NCBI RefSeq assembly: GCF_024713945.1
Contig: NW_027461517.1
Span: 248,001 to 312,000, forward strand
From: Dermatophagoides farinae
Taxonomy: Eukaryota; Arthropoda; Arachnida; Sarcoptiformes; Pyroglyphidae
Length of the DNA: 64,000 nt
Reading direction: 5' to 3'
Part shown: positions 30,541-40,240 of the stretch, in pieces
Position numbering within the stretch: the first letter of the stretch is position 1
Layout of the letters: every line of letters begins with the position of its first letter
Notes under the pieces: generated by a model
Database searches by the model: none
What the model saw: only the letters and a program-made list of their open reading frames with translations
What the model was told of the DNA's origin: nothing
Translations under genes and position numbers: made by a program

Positions 30541-30793
30541 TAATTATTGAAATAATAGTAGGTTTTCAATCAGCGAGTTTGAAATCAGAGAAACAAATAG
30601 ATTGAAACGAATAAGAAGAATAATAGTTTTTCTGTACAGAAAATAAATTTGAAACTTTATTCAATAAAAAGAAATCATTTACAAACTAATTATAGCAAAT
30701 TCCGTATTAATAATGGCATGTGTGTAATACGCACTACAAAGATATAGTGAACATTTCTTCAGCTTAATTTGAATACGAACAATTTTTGACAAT

Positions 30794-31456
30794 ATGGACA
30801 ATGAAACTGATGTATGGCTGAACCCATTCGATTTTCAAAAACCTCAATCAGCTACAAAACTGGCGTGGATACTCGGGATTGCTAACGCTTTAAATTATTG
30901 TTTAGGATACACCTTATTGTTTTCACGAAAATCGACAAAGATGAGTTCGAAACTACAGTTGTACATGATTGTTACATTAGCTTTAGAACCTCTACTTTAT
31001 TTGTTTATTAGCAGTATTGGTACTGTGATTCTGTTTATTTTTGGACAGGATAGCCTTAGTCATTCATTAGGCATACTTTCTTTGACCAAACAGCTTATGT
31101 TGAGTTTAGTGTGCATTTGTATTATGCTGTTAGGTTTTTCCCTAGTTATTGATATATTTTTTCACAACCATGTGTTTGAATATCAACGAATCCCCACTTT
31201 TTTTTACATCCTAATCAGTTGGCTCACCGGAACTGCCTACATCATCAACTACGTCCCAGCCTTGAAAAAATTGATTTTTAATCTCCATGATGCTACAAAA
31301 GACGGTACTTCTTTGTATTCTGCTATACAGAATGACAAACATTTGTTCATTCGCAATCTGAACTTTAGCAAAGATTACAAATACATTACAGACATGGCAA
31401 ATACGTTTTTTAACAAAAAGATTGATGAATATTCAGATAAATATGTGAAATTTTAG
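30794..31456 (+). CDS. Multi-pass membrane protein of unknown function
   Basis: 220 aa with about four membrane segments: 23-44, 55-84 (long, possibly a bent or double helix), 101-123 and 133-156. A short acidic N-terminus (WLNPFDFQKPQSA) precedes them. The C-terminal 60 residues are soluble and charged. There is no signal peptide, P-loop or catalytic motif. The layout would suit a small ER or Golgi protein, but I cannot assign a family. It sits alone between spacers of about 250 bp on each side. Confidence 0.65.
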   Translation: MDNETDVWLNPFDFQKPQSATKLAWILGIANALNYCLGYTLLFSRKSTKMSSKLQLYMIVTLALEPLLYLFISSIGTVILFIFGQDSLSHSLGILSLTKQLMLSLVCICIMLLGFSLVIDIFFHNHVFEYQRIPTFFYILISWLTGTAYIINYVPALKKLIFNLHDATKDGTSLYSAIQNDKHLFIRNLNFSKDYKYITDMANTFFNKKIDEYSDKYVKF

Positions 31457-31691
31457 CGATAAAGCATATGAACTGTCGTTGGAACCATTATTTTAGCTAT
31501 ATAAATTAATTAAATACACAATCGCAGCTTCGAAAACCCAATTATATATTATATATATTATTTAAATAGAACTGACTTCTTTAAGAACAATTCATACTTT
31601 ACAAGAATCAGAAAAATAGTGAACACAGTAAAATTAACAGTAAACATAGATGTTTATAAAATCTAAAAAAAAGTCAACAACATTGATTAGA

Positions 31692-32486
31692 TTAGTAAAC
31701 CATTACACTTCTGTCAGAAGTTCTAGGACGGACAACTTTGTTCCAGTTTTTATATAACATGTCGTAAATAATAATGTAATTGTTTCTCGTATCCAAGTCA
31801 TTAACTTTCATTTGGAACCATTGTTTTTCGTCTAACTCTTTAAGAGCTCGACGGTAATCCTCTACTTTAGGGTACTTTAAAATTTTTGTTAACAGCTTAG
31901 CTCTTTGTAAGTAAAACTTAGACGTGTTATCTCTTAACGTAAAAGCAGCCTCCTCAACACGGTTCAATTCGTGAATAACGTCTTCTTGTATCGCAACTCC
32001 GAAATTATTACCGTCTTCAATCTTGGGAATGTTTAATTGAATCCAAAGCTTAATGTTGCTAACGATATCCATCATTTCAGTTGCTTCTTGTTTTATGTGG
32101 CTGATCCTATCGCATATTTTATTGCTGCTATCAAACTTGAACGAGTAAATATATTTTGGGAGTTTTACAACCCCGTCAATGTACTGATAGTCATCGGTTT
32201 TGAAACGTTTAGGTTCTGATTCAGCTGATTCTTCAGTGATTGTATCAGTCAGGACAGAATATATTGGATCATCGTGAGGAAAATCAGAGTTGTCTAGTAT
32301 GGAAGAAGAGTTACTTGACATCGGTATCAAGTCTTCATATTTTTGCATTTTTTCTGGAATTCTTACTTGCAAGGCGTGCAAAGCATTTTTAGTCACTTGC
32401 GTCTTTAATGAAACATAATTTTGCTGAAGTTTTTCATCTGTTGCTTTTAATACTTTCGGCAATTCTATTTCATTCTCTTTACTCAT
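31692..32486 (-). CDS. PSME3: Proteasome activator PA28 (PSME3-like)
   Basis: This is an 11S regulator whose heptamer caps the 20S proteasome and stimulates peptide hydrolysis without ATP. It has 264 aa. The C-terminal half matches PA28 closely: MDIVSNIKLWIQLNIPKIE, then the activation-loop region IEDGNNFGVAIQEDV, FYLQRAKLLTKILKYPKVEDYRRAL and NYIIIYDMLYKNWNKVVRPR, ending in Tyr as in PSME3. The linker (60-100) is acidic and has SEPKRFK, a possible nuclear signal, again pointing to the gamma type. The family is absent from budding yeast and microsporidia, which constrains the host lineage. Confidence 0.9.
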   Translation of the reverse strand: MSKENEIELPKVLKATDEKLQQNYVSLKTQVTKNALHALQVRIPEKMQKYEDLIPMSSNSSSILDNSDFPHDDPIYSVLTDTITEESAESEPKRFKTDDYQYIDGVVKLPKYIYSFKFDSSNKICDRISHIKQEATEMMDIVSNIKLWIQLNIPKIEDGNNFGVAIQEDVIHELNRVEEAAFTLRDNTSKFYLQRAKLLTKILKYPKVEDYRRALKELDEKQWFQMKVNDLDTRNNYIIIYDMLYKNWNKVVRPRTSDRSVMVY

Positions 32487-32610
32487 AGTTAGAAAATAAA
32501 TACTTATTGAAAATATAGGTTTATAATCGCATAAATAAAAATACTGAGTATATATTATTTTTGCATATTTTCGAAAATTTATTATAACTTATTTACTTAT
32601 CGCAAATGAG

Positions 32611-35098
32611 TTAGTTACAAGGAGCAGAGCTGTATCTTTTTAATTTATAGTTTTTTTTTTTAATATTTAATTTAATTATAGCTGGATCTATTTTATTCAT
32701 GCTAGACTGTAAAATGGTTGTTACTTTCGTCAAGTTACTATGAGTCTGAACATTGTGTTTTATGTTATTTATATTTTCTTTTTCTGCCTGTTTACAATGT
32801 TTTTGGTTTTCATTATGAAATTGTTCGGTTTCAATCACATGTTTCAGATACCTTTTCCAAACATCATCGATTGTTTTCCTAAAGGAACTAATGTTAAAAT
32901 TCCAATTTTGATTTAAAACTCCTTTAGATACATTGTAATGAGAGTTTTTTCTGAGATCAATAAACTTGACAGCACTCTCGTTACATTGTTCGCAAGTCTC
33001 CACTGACCTTTGAAAATTCGTTTCATTCAGTCGCAGCTTTTCTTTGCTAACCAATCCAATATTATCGCCAAGGGAATACCAAGACGACTCGGTTATGATT
33101 TCTTCTAATTTTCTAATATAATTATATTCATCTGACTCCAGAAAATAAGTATTATTTGAACAACTATATTTACTTTTTGGGGAGTCCTTTATAAATGTTT
33201 GGTATGCTTTAATTCGACAAACTATATTACTTGGGTTTGTAATTATTTCAATTGGTTTTTTGTCTTTAATTGATAAGATAGGCATCAACAAATAAGGAAT
33301 TACGGAACGTTTGTCCGTGGAAAGATATTCAGATCCGGCTTGGGAATATATTGGAGAAAAGTCCGTTGCAGGTATTTCGACTTCGCGCATACCTTCGCAA
33401 TTAACATATTTTTTATAATCCGAAGTTTTAATTATCGCGTATAAATATCCATGAAGCGAACTTCTAACGTCTCTTCTACAAAGAAACGATTTAGACCACC
33501 AAGTAGACCAATCAGGACAAATTTTGTTTATTTTAATTATGTGTAACCGGGCGTGAAATAACACTATGGCAAAACGTGTTGAAGAATAACTGCACTTGCT
33601 GCAGAATGGATGCATGGTTTGATTACCAACGCCTCTAATGTCAACAACATTTGCGCCCCAACTGTTATCAATATTCTCAAAATATCCTGGTAGCTCCATT
33701 TTTTTTTCTGATTTATGCGATTCTTCTGATAAAAAAACATCTATAGTAGCTGGAATCATGAAACGATCAAATTTCCGATATTTAAAAATCGAGCTAAACT
33801 GGTGTTGAAACGCCAGTGCGATATAAACATCTATTTTCATATTGGTACAATAATCTATATTGTTTTCTAAATTAATTAAGTTAGTAATAGGCTTTTTTGT
33901 CAAGTTTTGCATAATCACCGTTTTCGGCCAAAGCTTTATTTTATTAACTGACTCATAAATAAACTGCAGCAATCGTAATAACAGTTGCTTGCCTCTACGC
34001 ATTTCAATCAAATAAATAATCCACGTAGCACAACTTACTTTTACAAACACTTCGCGAGAGAGGTCCATATTATATTTTTTGAGTGATACATTTTCATCCT
34101 GACCATAAAAAACTCTATGTTCTAACTCATCTTCCAAATGCCAATCGAGCTTTTCTATTACACTGTCAAAATAACAAACTGGATCTTCAATCGAAACTAG
34201 ATTTTCCCAATATCCGTTATCATTTTGATTTGAATATACTGACATATTTTTTTTCCATTTCACGATACACATTTCTTTACTTGGCAAAATTTGAGTTGAA
34301 AATGTATTATAGTTGCTGCCAATAACAAAGAAATTCAATAAATACAGTATCAACGGAACTTTTTCGATTAGCATTGGAATTAATTTGCACAACCAATCTC
34401 GAACAGATTGCGGTAGATTATTCAATATTAAATAATCTGGTGCTGAACAAAACGCCGATATAATTATCATCCAAGCAATACCAGGCAGTCCACCGTCTTT
34501 CATGGCGGGTAGACATCTAGCTTTAGTCCAATGTTTCAATAATCTAATTAATTCTTTTCTAATTGGGTTGTCATTAAACGATCGATTGAAAAACAATGCG
34601 TGTTTCAGTGAATTATTTGTATTAACGCTAATGTCGCAGACCAACCCAGATTTCAAACTTATGATCAAAACCGGAACTCTTGCTGTGTCGATCAACTGCA
34701 CATGACAATTACTCATGAAACTATAAGAACCTCGATTCCAATTTTGATTGTTAAAATAAAACAATAGCTTGATGAATATTTCCGAACTAACAATAGAATC
34801 GTTTAATATCACAATATCCAGATCAGACCCGTGAGAATCTACACCACACGCTGTGGAACCAACAACGTGAACAGTACTCTCAGTTCCAATAACAGACAGA
34901 GTCACGTACTTAATTAATAAATAAAGTTTTTTTTTTTTCGCTCGTCTCATCTACCCGAGGACTAATAAGATCTAAATAAACTCGAACAGTTTCTTTTAGT
35001 TGGTCACAATAAGCGTTTGAAAAAGTACTTATAAACCGATTTAAGTTACTTTTGCTATGTTCATTGGCTAAAGTTTCATTTCTTCTAGTATTAGACAT
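32611..35098 (-). CDS. Cid1/TRF-like terminal nucleotidyltransferase, frame broken at an A12 tract
   Basis: A DNA polymerase beta-type nucleotidyltransferase. The active-site motif GSTACGVDSHGSDLDIVI gives two catalytic Asp, with the third in LVCDISVN. A PAP-associated region (NLVSIEDPV) and a central palm/thumb follow, then a long C-terminal part with paired Cys (CSKCSY, CEQCNE). The N-terminal helix region, 35098 to about 34939, is in another frame. The two frames meet at a run of twelve A residues (34927-34938), and eleven would give one protein of about 828 aa. Such enzymes add U or A to RNA 3' ends. Poly(A) versus poly(U) specificity cannot be told here. Confidence 0.72.
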
Positions 35099-35112
35099 GC
35101 ATTATCATTTTC

Positions 35113-35136
35113 TATATATATATATATATATATATA
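35113..35136. repeat. (TA)12 microsatellite
   Basis: Twelve perfect TA dinucleotides lie directly upstream of the start of the nucleotidyltransferase gene (35098). This is the longest pure dinucleotide run I noticed in the window; shorter TA runs occur near 6120 and 31550. Confidence 0.9.
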
Positions 35137-35212
35137 AAAATTAATTTGTGCATTAATCTGAAAACATGAACTAATCAAAAATATTTTTTATTTATTGGTA
35201 CAAAACATTAAA

Positions 35213-36251
35213 TTATATAATACTACCATTATTAGCACATCCACGCGGGTTATCATCTTTCCATTTATCCATGAATATTAATTTTTCCTAAAAAAAAGTT
35301 ATTTTGTTTAGATTGATTGGCATTATTGAATACGTGATTTTTTTTCAAAATTTAACAATGATAATAACTTTGGATTTTACTTACTCTAGAGATTTTTTCT
35401 TCCTGTGAATCATTGCCATTATCATCCACTTCAATAAAATTATTTACACAATAATAATCGGCTATATAAATATTTTCTTTATCGCTAATATTTTTTTGAA
35501 ATTGATTCACACTATTATACGCGTCTAATTTGTTAGTATTGTTAATTATTAAAAATTTATTTGTGTTTTTTGTATAATCTTTTGATTTAGTATTATCAAC
35601 TAATCGCAGTGAATTTGGTTCTGAATTGAAAAACTTTTGCAGCATTGCTTCTTCAATATATATACTACGTAAAAATAAAATAGATTCAAGCATTGATGAA
35701 TATAATAATGCTTTTAATTTAAAATCTAAATCGTCCAACTGAAAATCAAGTGAACTATCGAATTCAAATCTCGACCAATGGTTTTGATGAAAATTTCTAA
35801 TTTTTAACACGTCAATTAAATTTAAAAAAATATCAATGTGAGATTGTAATAAATTATTCAATAAATCATTTAAATAGATTTCTTCAGATTTAATGAAGTA
35901 AAAATTAATGTCGTTCAAATATATTAATGATTTTTCGAAATGAGAAAATAAAAGCTCTTTTGAATTAGATAGTACATTCAATCTTTTTTTGGAGTCGGTT
36001 TCTTTATCAATATCAAAATACGTTAGTAATTTTGAAAACATATCGAAGTTGAATTTATGTTGATTTTCGTTTGTTTGCTGCTCATTTGAGTCAGAATTTA
36101 ATTGCTCGTCTTTGGATATTAGAATTATGTTTTTAAAGTATTCATAAACGTGAGTTTCCCAATTCAAAAGACTTTTATTCTTGATCCAATTACAAATATG
36201 AATTAATGAATATTGCATAATTTGAAAATAAAAAAATATTATTATTCGCAT
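35213..36251 (-). CDS. Orphan helical protein, two exons
   Basis: CDS join(35385-36251, 35213-35287), 313 aa if the first ATG is used. A 97-nt intron (35288-35384, GTAAGT...TTTTAG) adds 24 C-terminal residues (EKLIFMDKWKDDNPRGC...) in phase 0. Without splicing the frame ends inside the intron. The first ATG (36249-36251) overlaps the last codons of the upstream Cys-rich gene, so Met12 (36216-36218) may be the real start. The protein is rich in Leu, Asn and Phe and mainly helical, with long hydrophobic-polar alternation (LNDLLNNLLQSHIDIFLNLI). I do not recognise it. Confidence 0.6.
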
Positions 36252-36797
36252 TGTGAAAACTCGGTCTGAATATTATCTAAATTTGTTAATGAGTCTAACT
36301 GAACACATTTGTTTTGATTTTTGTTCCAACCACATTTTTTAAGCAAATTATAAGATTTATTTGAGTTGGTCGAATAAAAAGTACAATTGGTACAATTGCT
36401 GAACTGCTGACAAGATATATCAGTAATCTTTTGTAAAATAGTTCCAGGACATTTTTCAAATAAATTTAAACAAAACCACCTGTTTGAAGCAGCATCGGCA
36501 CAAACCCCTTTACAGGTACTTACCGGATGGTCTCTTAATCTTATGCATGAAATTGGATCATCTATTCTTGAACAATCTATTTTTTGCCAGACTCGTGCTT
36601 CTCCATATGGACAGGATAAAATGTTCTGATTGATGCATTGTTCAGATTCAGGACACCAACCACCACAATTACCAATATAAGACTAATAGTTCATGTTAAG
36701 AAATACTCACTTCTAATTTACATATGATCTCGCTTAAATTTGTACAATCGAGTGTATACACGAACGTATTTAGTAAAAGTATTATAATAGAATACAT
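36242..36797 (-). CDS. Secreted Cys-rich protein, PSI-like, two exons
   Basis: CDS join(36711-36797, 36242-36682), 175 aa, with a 28-nt intron at 36683-36710 (GTGAGT...ATTAG) in phase 0. A signal peptide (MYSIIILLLNTFVYT) is followed by about 18 Cys. The C-terminal pattern CQQFSNCTNC...CGWNKNQNKC resembles a PSI (plexin-semaphorin-integrin) module, and an earlier GGWCPESEQC suggests a second, so tandem PSI-like folds are possible (inference). An internal GTAAGT at codons 83-85 is coding, because removing it would break the frame. No membrane anchor is present, so it is probably secreted. Confidence 0.7.
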
Positions 36798-36898
36798 TGT
36801 TCATTCCAATTAAACTTTAAGAATTTTATACACACAAAGATAAAAACTTAAACTACAATCGATATTCTACGAGACGAAAAAAGATAAACAAATATTAA

Positions 36899-36971
36899 GC
36901 CGCCTTAGCTCAGTCGGTAGAGCGCAGGACTCTTAATCCTGCGGTCGGGGGTTCGAGCCCCCCAGGTGGTT
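36899..36971 (+). tRNA. tRNA-Lys (anticodon CTT)
   Basis: 73 nt, complete cloverleaf: acceptor GCCGCCT with AGGTGGT (two G-U pairs), D arm GCTC...GAGC, anticodon arm CAGGA/TCCTG with loop CTCTTAA, T arm GGGGG/CCCCC with TTCGAGC. There is no intron and no encoded CCA, and a T run follows as a Pol III terminator. The position-73 base reads T, where G is usual for Lys. Confidence 0.95.
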
Positions 36972-37038
36972 CTTTTTATTTTAAACTATTTTAAATACAC
37001 ATGTGTGAAAATTAACAACAAACAAATTAATAATCAAT

Positions 37039-37110
37039 GGCCACGTGGCCTAATGGTATGGCATCGGTCTTCGAAACCGGGGATTGTGGGTTCGAACCCC
37101 ATCGTGGTCT
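37039..37110 (+). tRNA. tRNA-Arg (anticodon TCG)
   Basis: 72 nt: acceptor GGCCACG with CGTGGTC, anticodon stem TCGGT/ACCGG around loop CTTCGAA, so the anticodon is TCG, reading CGA. The T arm has GTGGG/CCCAT with TTCGAAC. There is no intron and no CCA. The discriminator base is T, unusual for Arg. A T-rich stretch follows as terminator. Confidence 0.93.
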
Positions 37111-37175
37111 TTAAATTATTTAAAAAAAAATTTTTGTCAATTGAAATTTTAAAATTATTAATTGGAATAAAAAAG

Positions 37176-37248
37176 TGGACGACCTGAGTATCGATCTCAG
37201 TACCTCTTGCATGCTAAGCAAGCGCTCTACCATTTGAGCTAGACGCCC
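37176..37248 (-). tRNA. tRNA-Ala (anticodon AGC)
   Basis: 73 nt on the minus strand. The acceptor GGGCGTC pairs with GTCGTCC and includes the G3-U70 wobble that identifies alanine tRNA; one T-T mismatch is at pair 6. The anticodon stem CTTGC/GCAAG encloses TTAGCAT. The discriminator is A, and a CTTTTT terminator follows. There is no intron and no CCA. Confidence 0.95.
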
Positions 37249-37303
37249 TAAATATTTCAGGTTTTTAATTAATAAACCCTTTTATTTTTTTTTGATAAAT
37301 AAC

Positions 37304-38207
37304 TTAAAATTTTAACTTTTCTGTTTCTTGAATTTTGAATTCTTGAATGTAAAATGGGAAATCAGGAATGTAGTTTCTGAATTTTATTGGGGTTAATGAA
37401 CATGAAAAGTGCACGCGATAAACTCCTGATTCAGTTCTTTCTAATAAATTTCAGGACTAAAACAAACTTACTGTCATATTGATTTTTCGCTAGATAGTAA
37501 AAAGAACCTGTTATAATGAAAGATTCTTGCTTTAAAATTTCTTTTTGAAGAGTCTTATATAAATATTCGCTTTTATTCAGTTGATGGAATCGTTCAAAAT
37601 GTATTTTAACGGGTTTTTGTAGAAATGTTAAATCATTTTTTAGAGTATCGTCTTGGTAAATCTTTTGGATTTCATTGTAAAAAGATTTAAGAATAGCCAT
37701 AGAGGATTCACTCACATGAGATTGCAACCAATCTTTATTCTGATCTAAATTGTTTACTGAATCTAACAGTTTTGGAAAAAAAACATTCTCTAAATAACAG
37801 ATAACTGATTTTAGATTTACATTTTGCAAATAATGGAATTCTTCACTAAATAATTTCTGAACATCCTTGTTTATAAAATAACTACTTCTGCCAAATATTT
37901 TAATCGCAAGTGGTGACTGTCTGAGTGATCGAAAGCTTGATTCTAACTTTGAAACCAAATTACTTAATCTATCGTGAATGTGAAATTTATTTGTAATCAG
38001 GTTGATTGAATTGGTATTATACTTAAACGCATTAAATTCGTTTTGTTTGAATAAGTCAATTTGTTTGTGCTTATTATTAGTTGAAAAAATATCTAAATTA
38101 TTACCTTTATTGATATTATACCTTCGGTTAAACCAATGAGACAAAGGCTGTATTGACAAATTTTTTATATTCTTACGACGATTTGCAGAGAATCTAGGTT
38201 TAAGCAT
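37304..38207 (-). CDS. Basic orphan protein, two exons, possibly mitochondrial
   Basis: CDS join(37472-38207, 37304-37440), 290 aa. A 31-nt intron (37441-37471, GTAAGT...TTATTAG) in phase 1 joins NQYDK to RTESGVYRVHFSC, and exon 2 then stays open for 45 codons to a TAA. Unspliced reading ends after ten intron-derived residues. The first 30 residues are rich in Arg, Lys and Asn without acids (MLKPRFSANRRKNIKNLS), like a mitochondrial presequence, and the C-terminal domain ITGSFYYLAKNQ... recalls Tim44/mL45-type folds only loosely. The family is not recognised. Confidence 0.6.
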
Positions 38208-38300
38208 AAAATCGTATAATGGCGTAGCTAATATTGAGTTAATATTAATTAATAATATATGAGGCTTTTATGATTTGAAATGAAATCTTAGAATAAAAAT

Positions 38301-38942
38301 TTACATTGTTAACAATTGCGAAATAATTTTTTTTAAATTATTATACTCCGATTCAAAATTATCGCTCTGAAAAATAATTTTATTATCTGAATTTGAAGCA
38401 AGTTGTTCACATAACATCTGAGCACTCCATATATTGTTTAAACCGCTTAAAAAATGAGGTCGACTCTTCTTCATCCATTCTTCGATCAGCTGTCTAGATG
38501 CTTTTAAATGAATTATATAGTCACATAAATGATCCCACTTTGCTTCAAACAAAATCGCAGCTTCTAAGAAAATCAGTTTTGCAGTGGATGTTTCGATTCG
38601 AGACTTCAAGATGCTATACATCTCCGGCCAAACAATTTTATTTAGCTCTTGGCGACACGACTCACTGTTGAAAATGATTTGTCCCAATATTCGACGGTTT
38701 ATTGAACCATCATCGCACAAAACATCTTTACCAAAACAATTTGCAATTTTTTCTACTGTATTTTTAGATGAATTATATAAATTAGAACAAACCTTATCAC
38801 ATTCAATAAATTCAATTTGATGTTTATTATCTTTAAAGTGGTCTAATAACTTCATGATTAAAGAACTTTTTCCTGAACACATACGCCCGCAGACGCCAAT
38901 TACGATTGGGTTTTTTTTATTTAAATCGACCCGGAAAGCCAT
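38301..38942 (-). CDS. COAE: Dephospho-CoA kinase
   Basis: It phosphorylates the ribose 3'-hydroxyl of dephospho-CoA, the last step of CoA synthesis. It has 213 aa, the family length. The P-loop GRMCSGKSS is at 19-27, the acidic substrate motif at FIECDKV, INRRILGQIIF matches the conserved DR..L..IVF segment, and LEAAILFEAKWD is the EVPLLFE signature. It is a stand-alone protein rather than the CoA synthase fusion of animals. The residues before the P-loop are few, so it is probably cytosolic. Confidence 0.88.
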   Translation of the reverse strand: MAFRVDLNKKNPIVIGVCGRMCSGKSSLIMKLLDHFKDNKHQIEFIECDKVCSNLYNSSKNTVEKIANCFGKDVLCDDGSINRRILGQIIFNSESCRQELNKIVWPEMYSILKSRIETSTAKLIFLEAAILFEAKWDHLCDYIIHLKASRQLIEEWMKKSRPHFLSGLNNIWSAQMLCEQLASNSDNKIIFQSDNFESEYNNLKKIISQLLTM

Positions 38943-39156
38943 TTTGCAACGAAATCCTGCTAATATCTATGAAAATTAATAGCAATAGCTTGTTGCGATT
39001 AGCACATAAAATTAAAAATAATTCAATATGATAAAAAAATAAGTTGTAATTGATTGAATAAAATGCATTAACAAATAATATAAGCTTTAAGAAAAAAGTT
39101 TCAAATAAATCACCGAAAATATTTTAAACTAATGGTGCACCTTATTGTTTTAATAA

Positions 39157-39285
39157 ATGACTGATAGCTCAAAACCCGCAGCTTATTTATTAGGAAAGTT
39201 ATGTGGTTTAACTATTTCAAGTTTTATTGGATTGGTCCAAGGATGTATACAAAGCCAAATTACAAATTTTGAGGATGTTAAATAA
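39157..39285 (+). CDS. Possible 42-aa single-span membrane protein
   Basis: ATG at 39157-39159, TAA at 39283-39285. The peptide has one hydrophobic segment (LLGKLCGLTISSFIGLVQG) between short polar ends, like small subunits of membrane complexes. No family is recognisable, and the evidence is only an intact frame with a plausible membrane helix. It lies in the loosest intergenic region of the window (38943-40240). Confidence 0.3.
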   Translation: MTDSSKPAAYLLGKLCGLTISSFIGLVQGCIQSQITNFEDVK

Positions 39286-39440
39286 ATCAGTTACAAATTG
39301 ATGATAATTATTCTTATCTAGTTGAATACCATTATCATTATTTTGTAGTCATTACCACACTGCAAAAATAATAATTAAATGTTTATTTACTAAAGTAAAA
39401 AAAATAATAACTTGGTAATATTAATAATAATTTTTACCGC

Positions 39441-39688
39441 TTAATATCTTATGAGTGTTTCAATATTCCAGTTTGAGTTTTGTAATATGAATTTTTCATA
39501 GTGTATAGATGTCCAAGCGATGTTATTTAATTCACAACGTTCTTCATTTTTTTTTCGTTTAACTGATACTATACCTAATTTATCATTTGTTAGTTGACGA
39601 TTAATTTTTCAAATTCGCCAAAACTAGTTTGATGTAATTTAAATACAATACTAGCTGTTGATAAAGGCTGATTTACAGTAAAATGTTT
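39441..39688 (-). pseudogene. Cryptic coding remnant or unrecognised multi-exon gene
   Basis: Two coding-like segments read on the minus strand in different frames: an upstream one (about 39688-39588; HFTVNQPLSTASIVFKLH, then FGEFEKLIVN) and a downstream one (about 39600-39441; QLTNDKLGIVSVKRKK, then a Trp-containing stretch ending IRY and TAA). They appear to continue one another after a single frame slip near 39589-39600, with no intron that fits. There is no clear start. This may be a decayed gene, a sequence error or the last exons of a spliced gene. No family is recognised. Confidence 0.25.
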
Positions 39689-39737
39689 CTATCATAAATG
39701 TAATTCTAAGTGCGAAAACTTAGTGTCATTAATTTAC

Positions 39738-39908
39738 ATGGTGCTTTATGTATTGATTTTCAGTTGGCTAATCGCTTTTGAAGCAAATTACCGTATCAAT
39801 TATAAAGCCAATTTTCTTAATATCATAATAGCGTTTTTGACTGATATTTTAATATTATTTATCTGTTTGAAGTTGTTATTAAAAAACACCCAGCTTGAAT
39901 CAAACTGA
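39738..39908 (+). CDS. Possible 56-aa two-span membrane protein
   Basis: From ATG 39738-39740 the frame encodes two hydrophobic segments (about 2-18 and 30-48) separated by a polar turn (EANYRINYKAN), with a short charged tail. Small ER and Golgi factors such as DPM2- or Yos1-type proteins have this plan, but no motif supports a name. The upstream sequence in the same frame has no earlier ATG. Chance is not excluded, although two membrane helices in such a short A+T-rich frame are suggestive only. Confidence 0.3.
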   Translation: MVLYVLIFSWLIAFEANYRINYKANFLNIIIAFLTDILILFICLKLLLKNTQLESN

Positions 39909-40240
39909 TTTCCAAGATTTAGTAAATTAAGTTACTCTCTGATAAATGGTAAAACTGTGATCAGTTATTCCTATATATTTTGATGATAATAATCTAAAGA
40001 AAAAATCGCTGTATGAATAAATTTGTATAAAAATAAATAAAACATTAAGCAATTAACTTAAAGTTGTCCGAAATCGGTGAAACGTTTTATTTATAGGGCA
40101 ATTTGGTGAAAATACAATGAATAAAAAACTACAAAGGACTATTTCAATATGCGAATAAAAATTAACAGGTAGAAACGGTGTTAGGTTCGCTTAACACAAT
40201 TTTTACAGGTGTTATAATTGTTTCAAGAGCTTTTAGAAAT

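Noticed and set aside
36500-36535. GTAAGT...AAAG inside the Cys-rich gene as an intron
   Set aside because: Removing it would shift or break the Cys pattern, and the reading frame is open across it.
36966-37187. Plus-strand frame of 73 codons
   Set aside because: It runs through two tRNA genes and is a chance frame.
37431-37471. Ten-residue C-terminal tail ending FIRKN
   Set aside because: It is read-through of the 31-nt intron 37441-37471; splicing opens 45 further codons.
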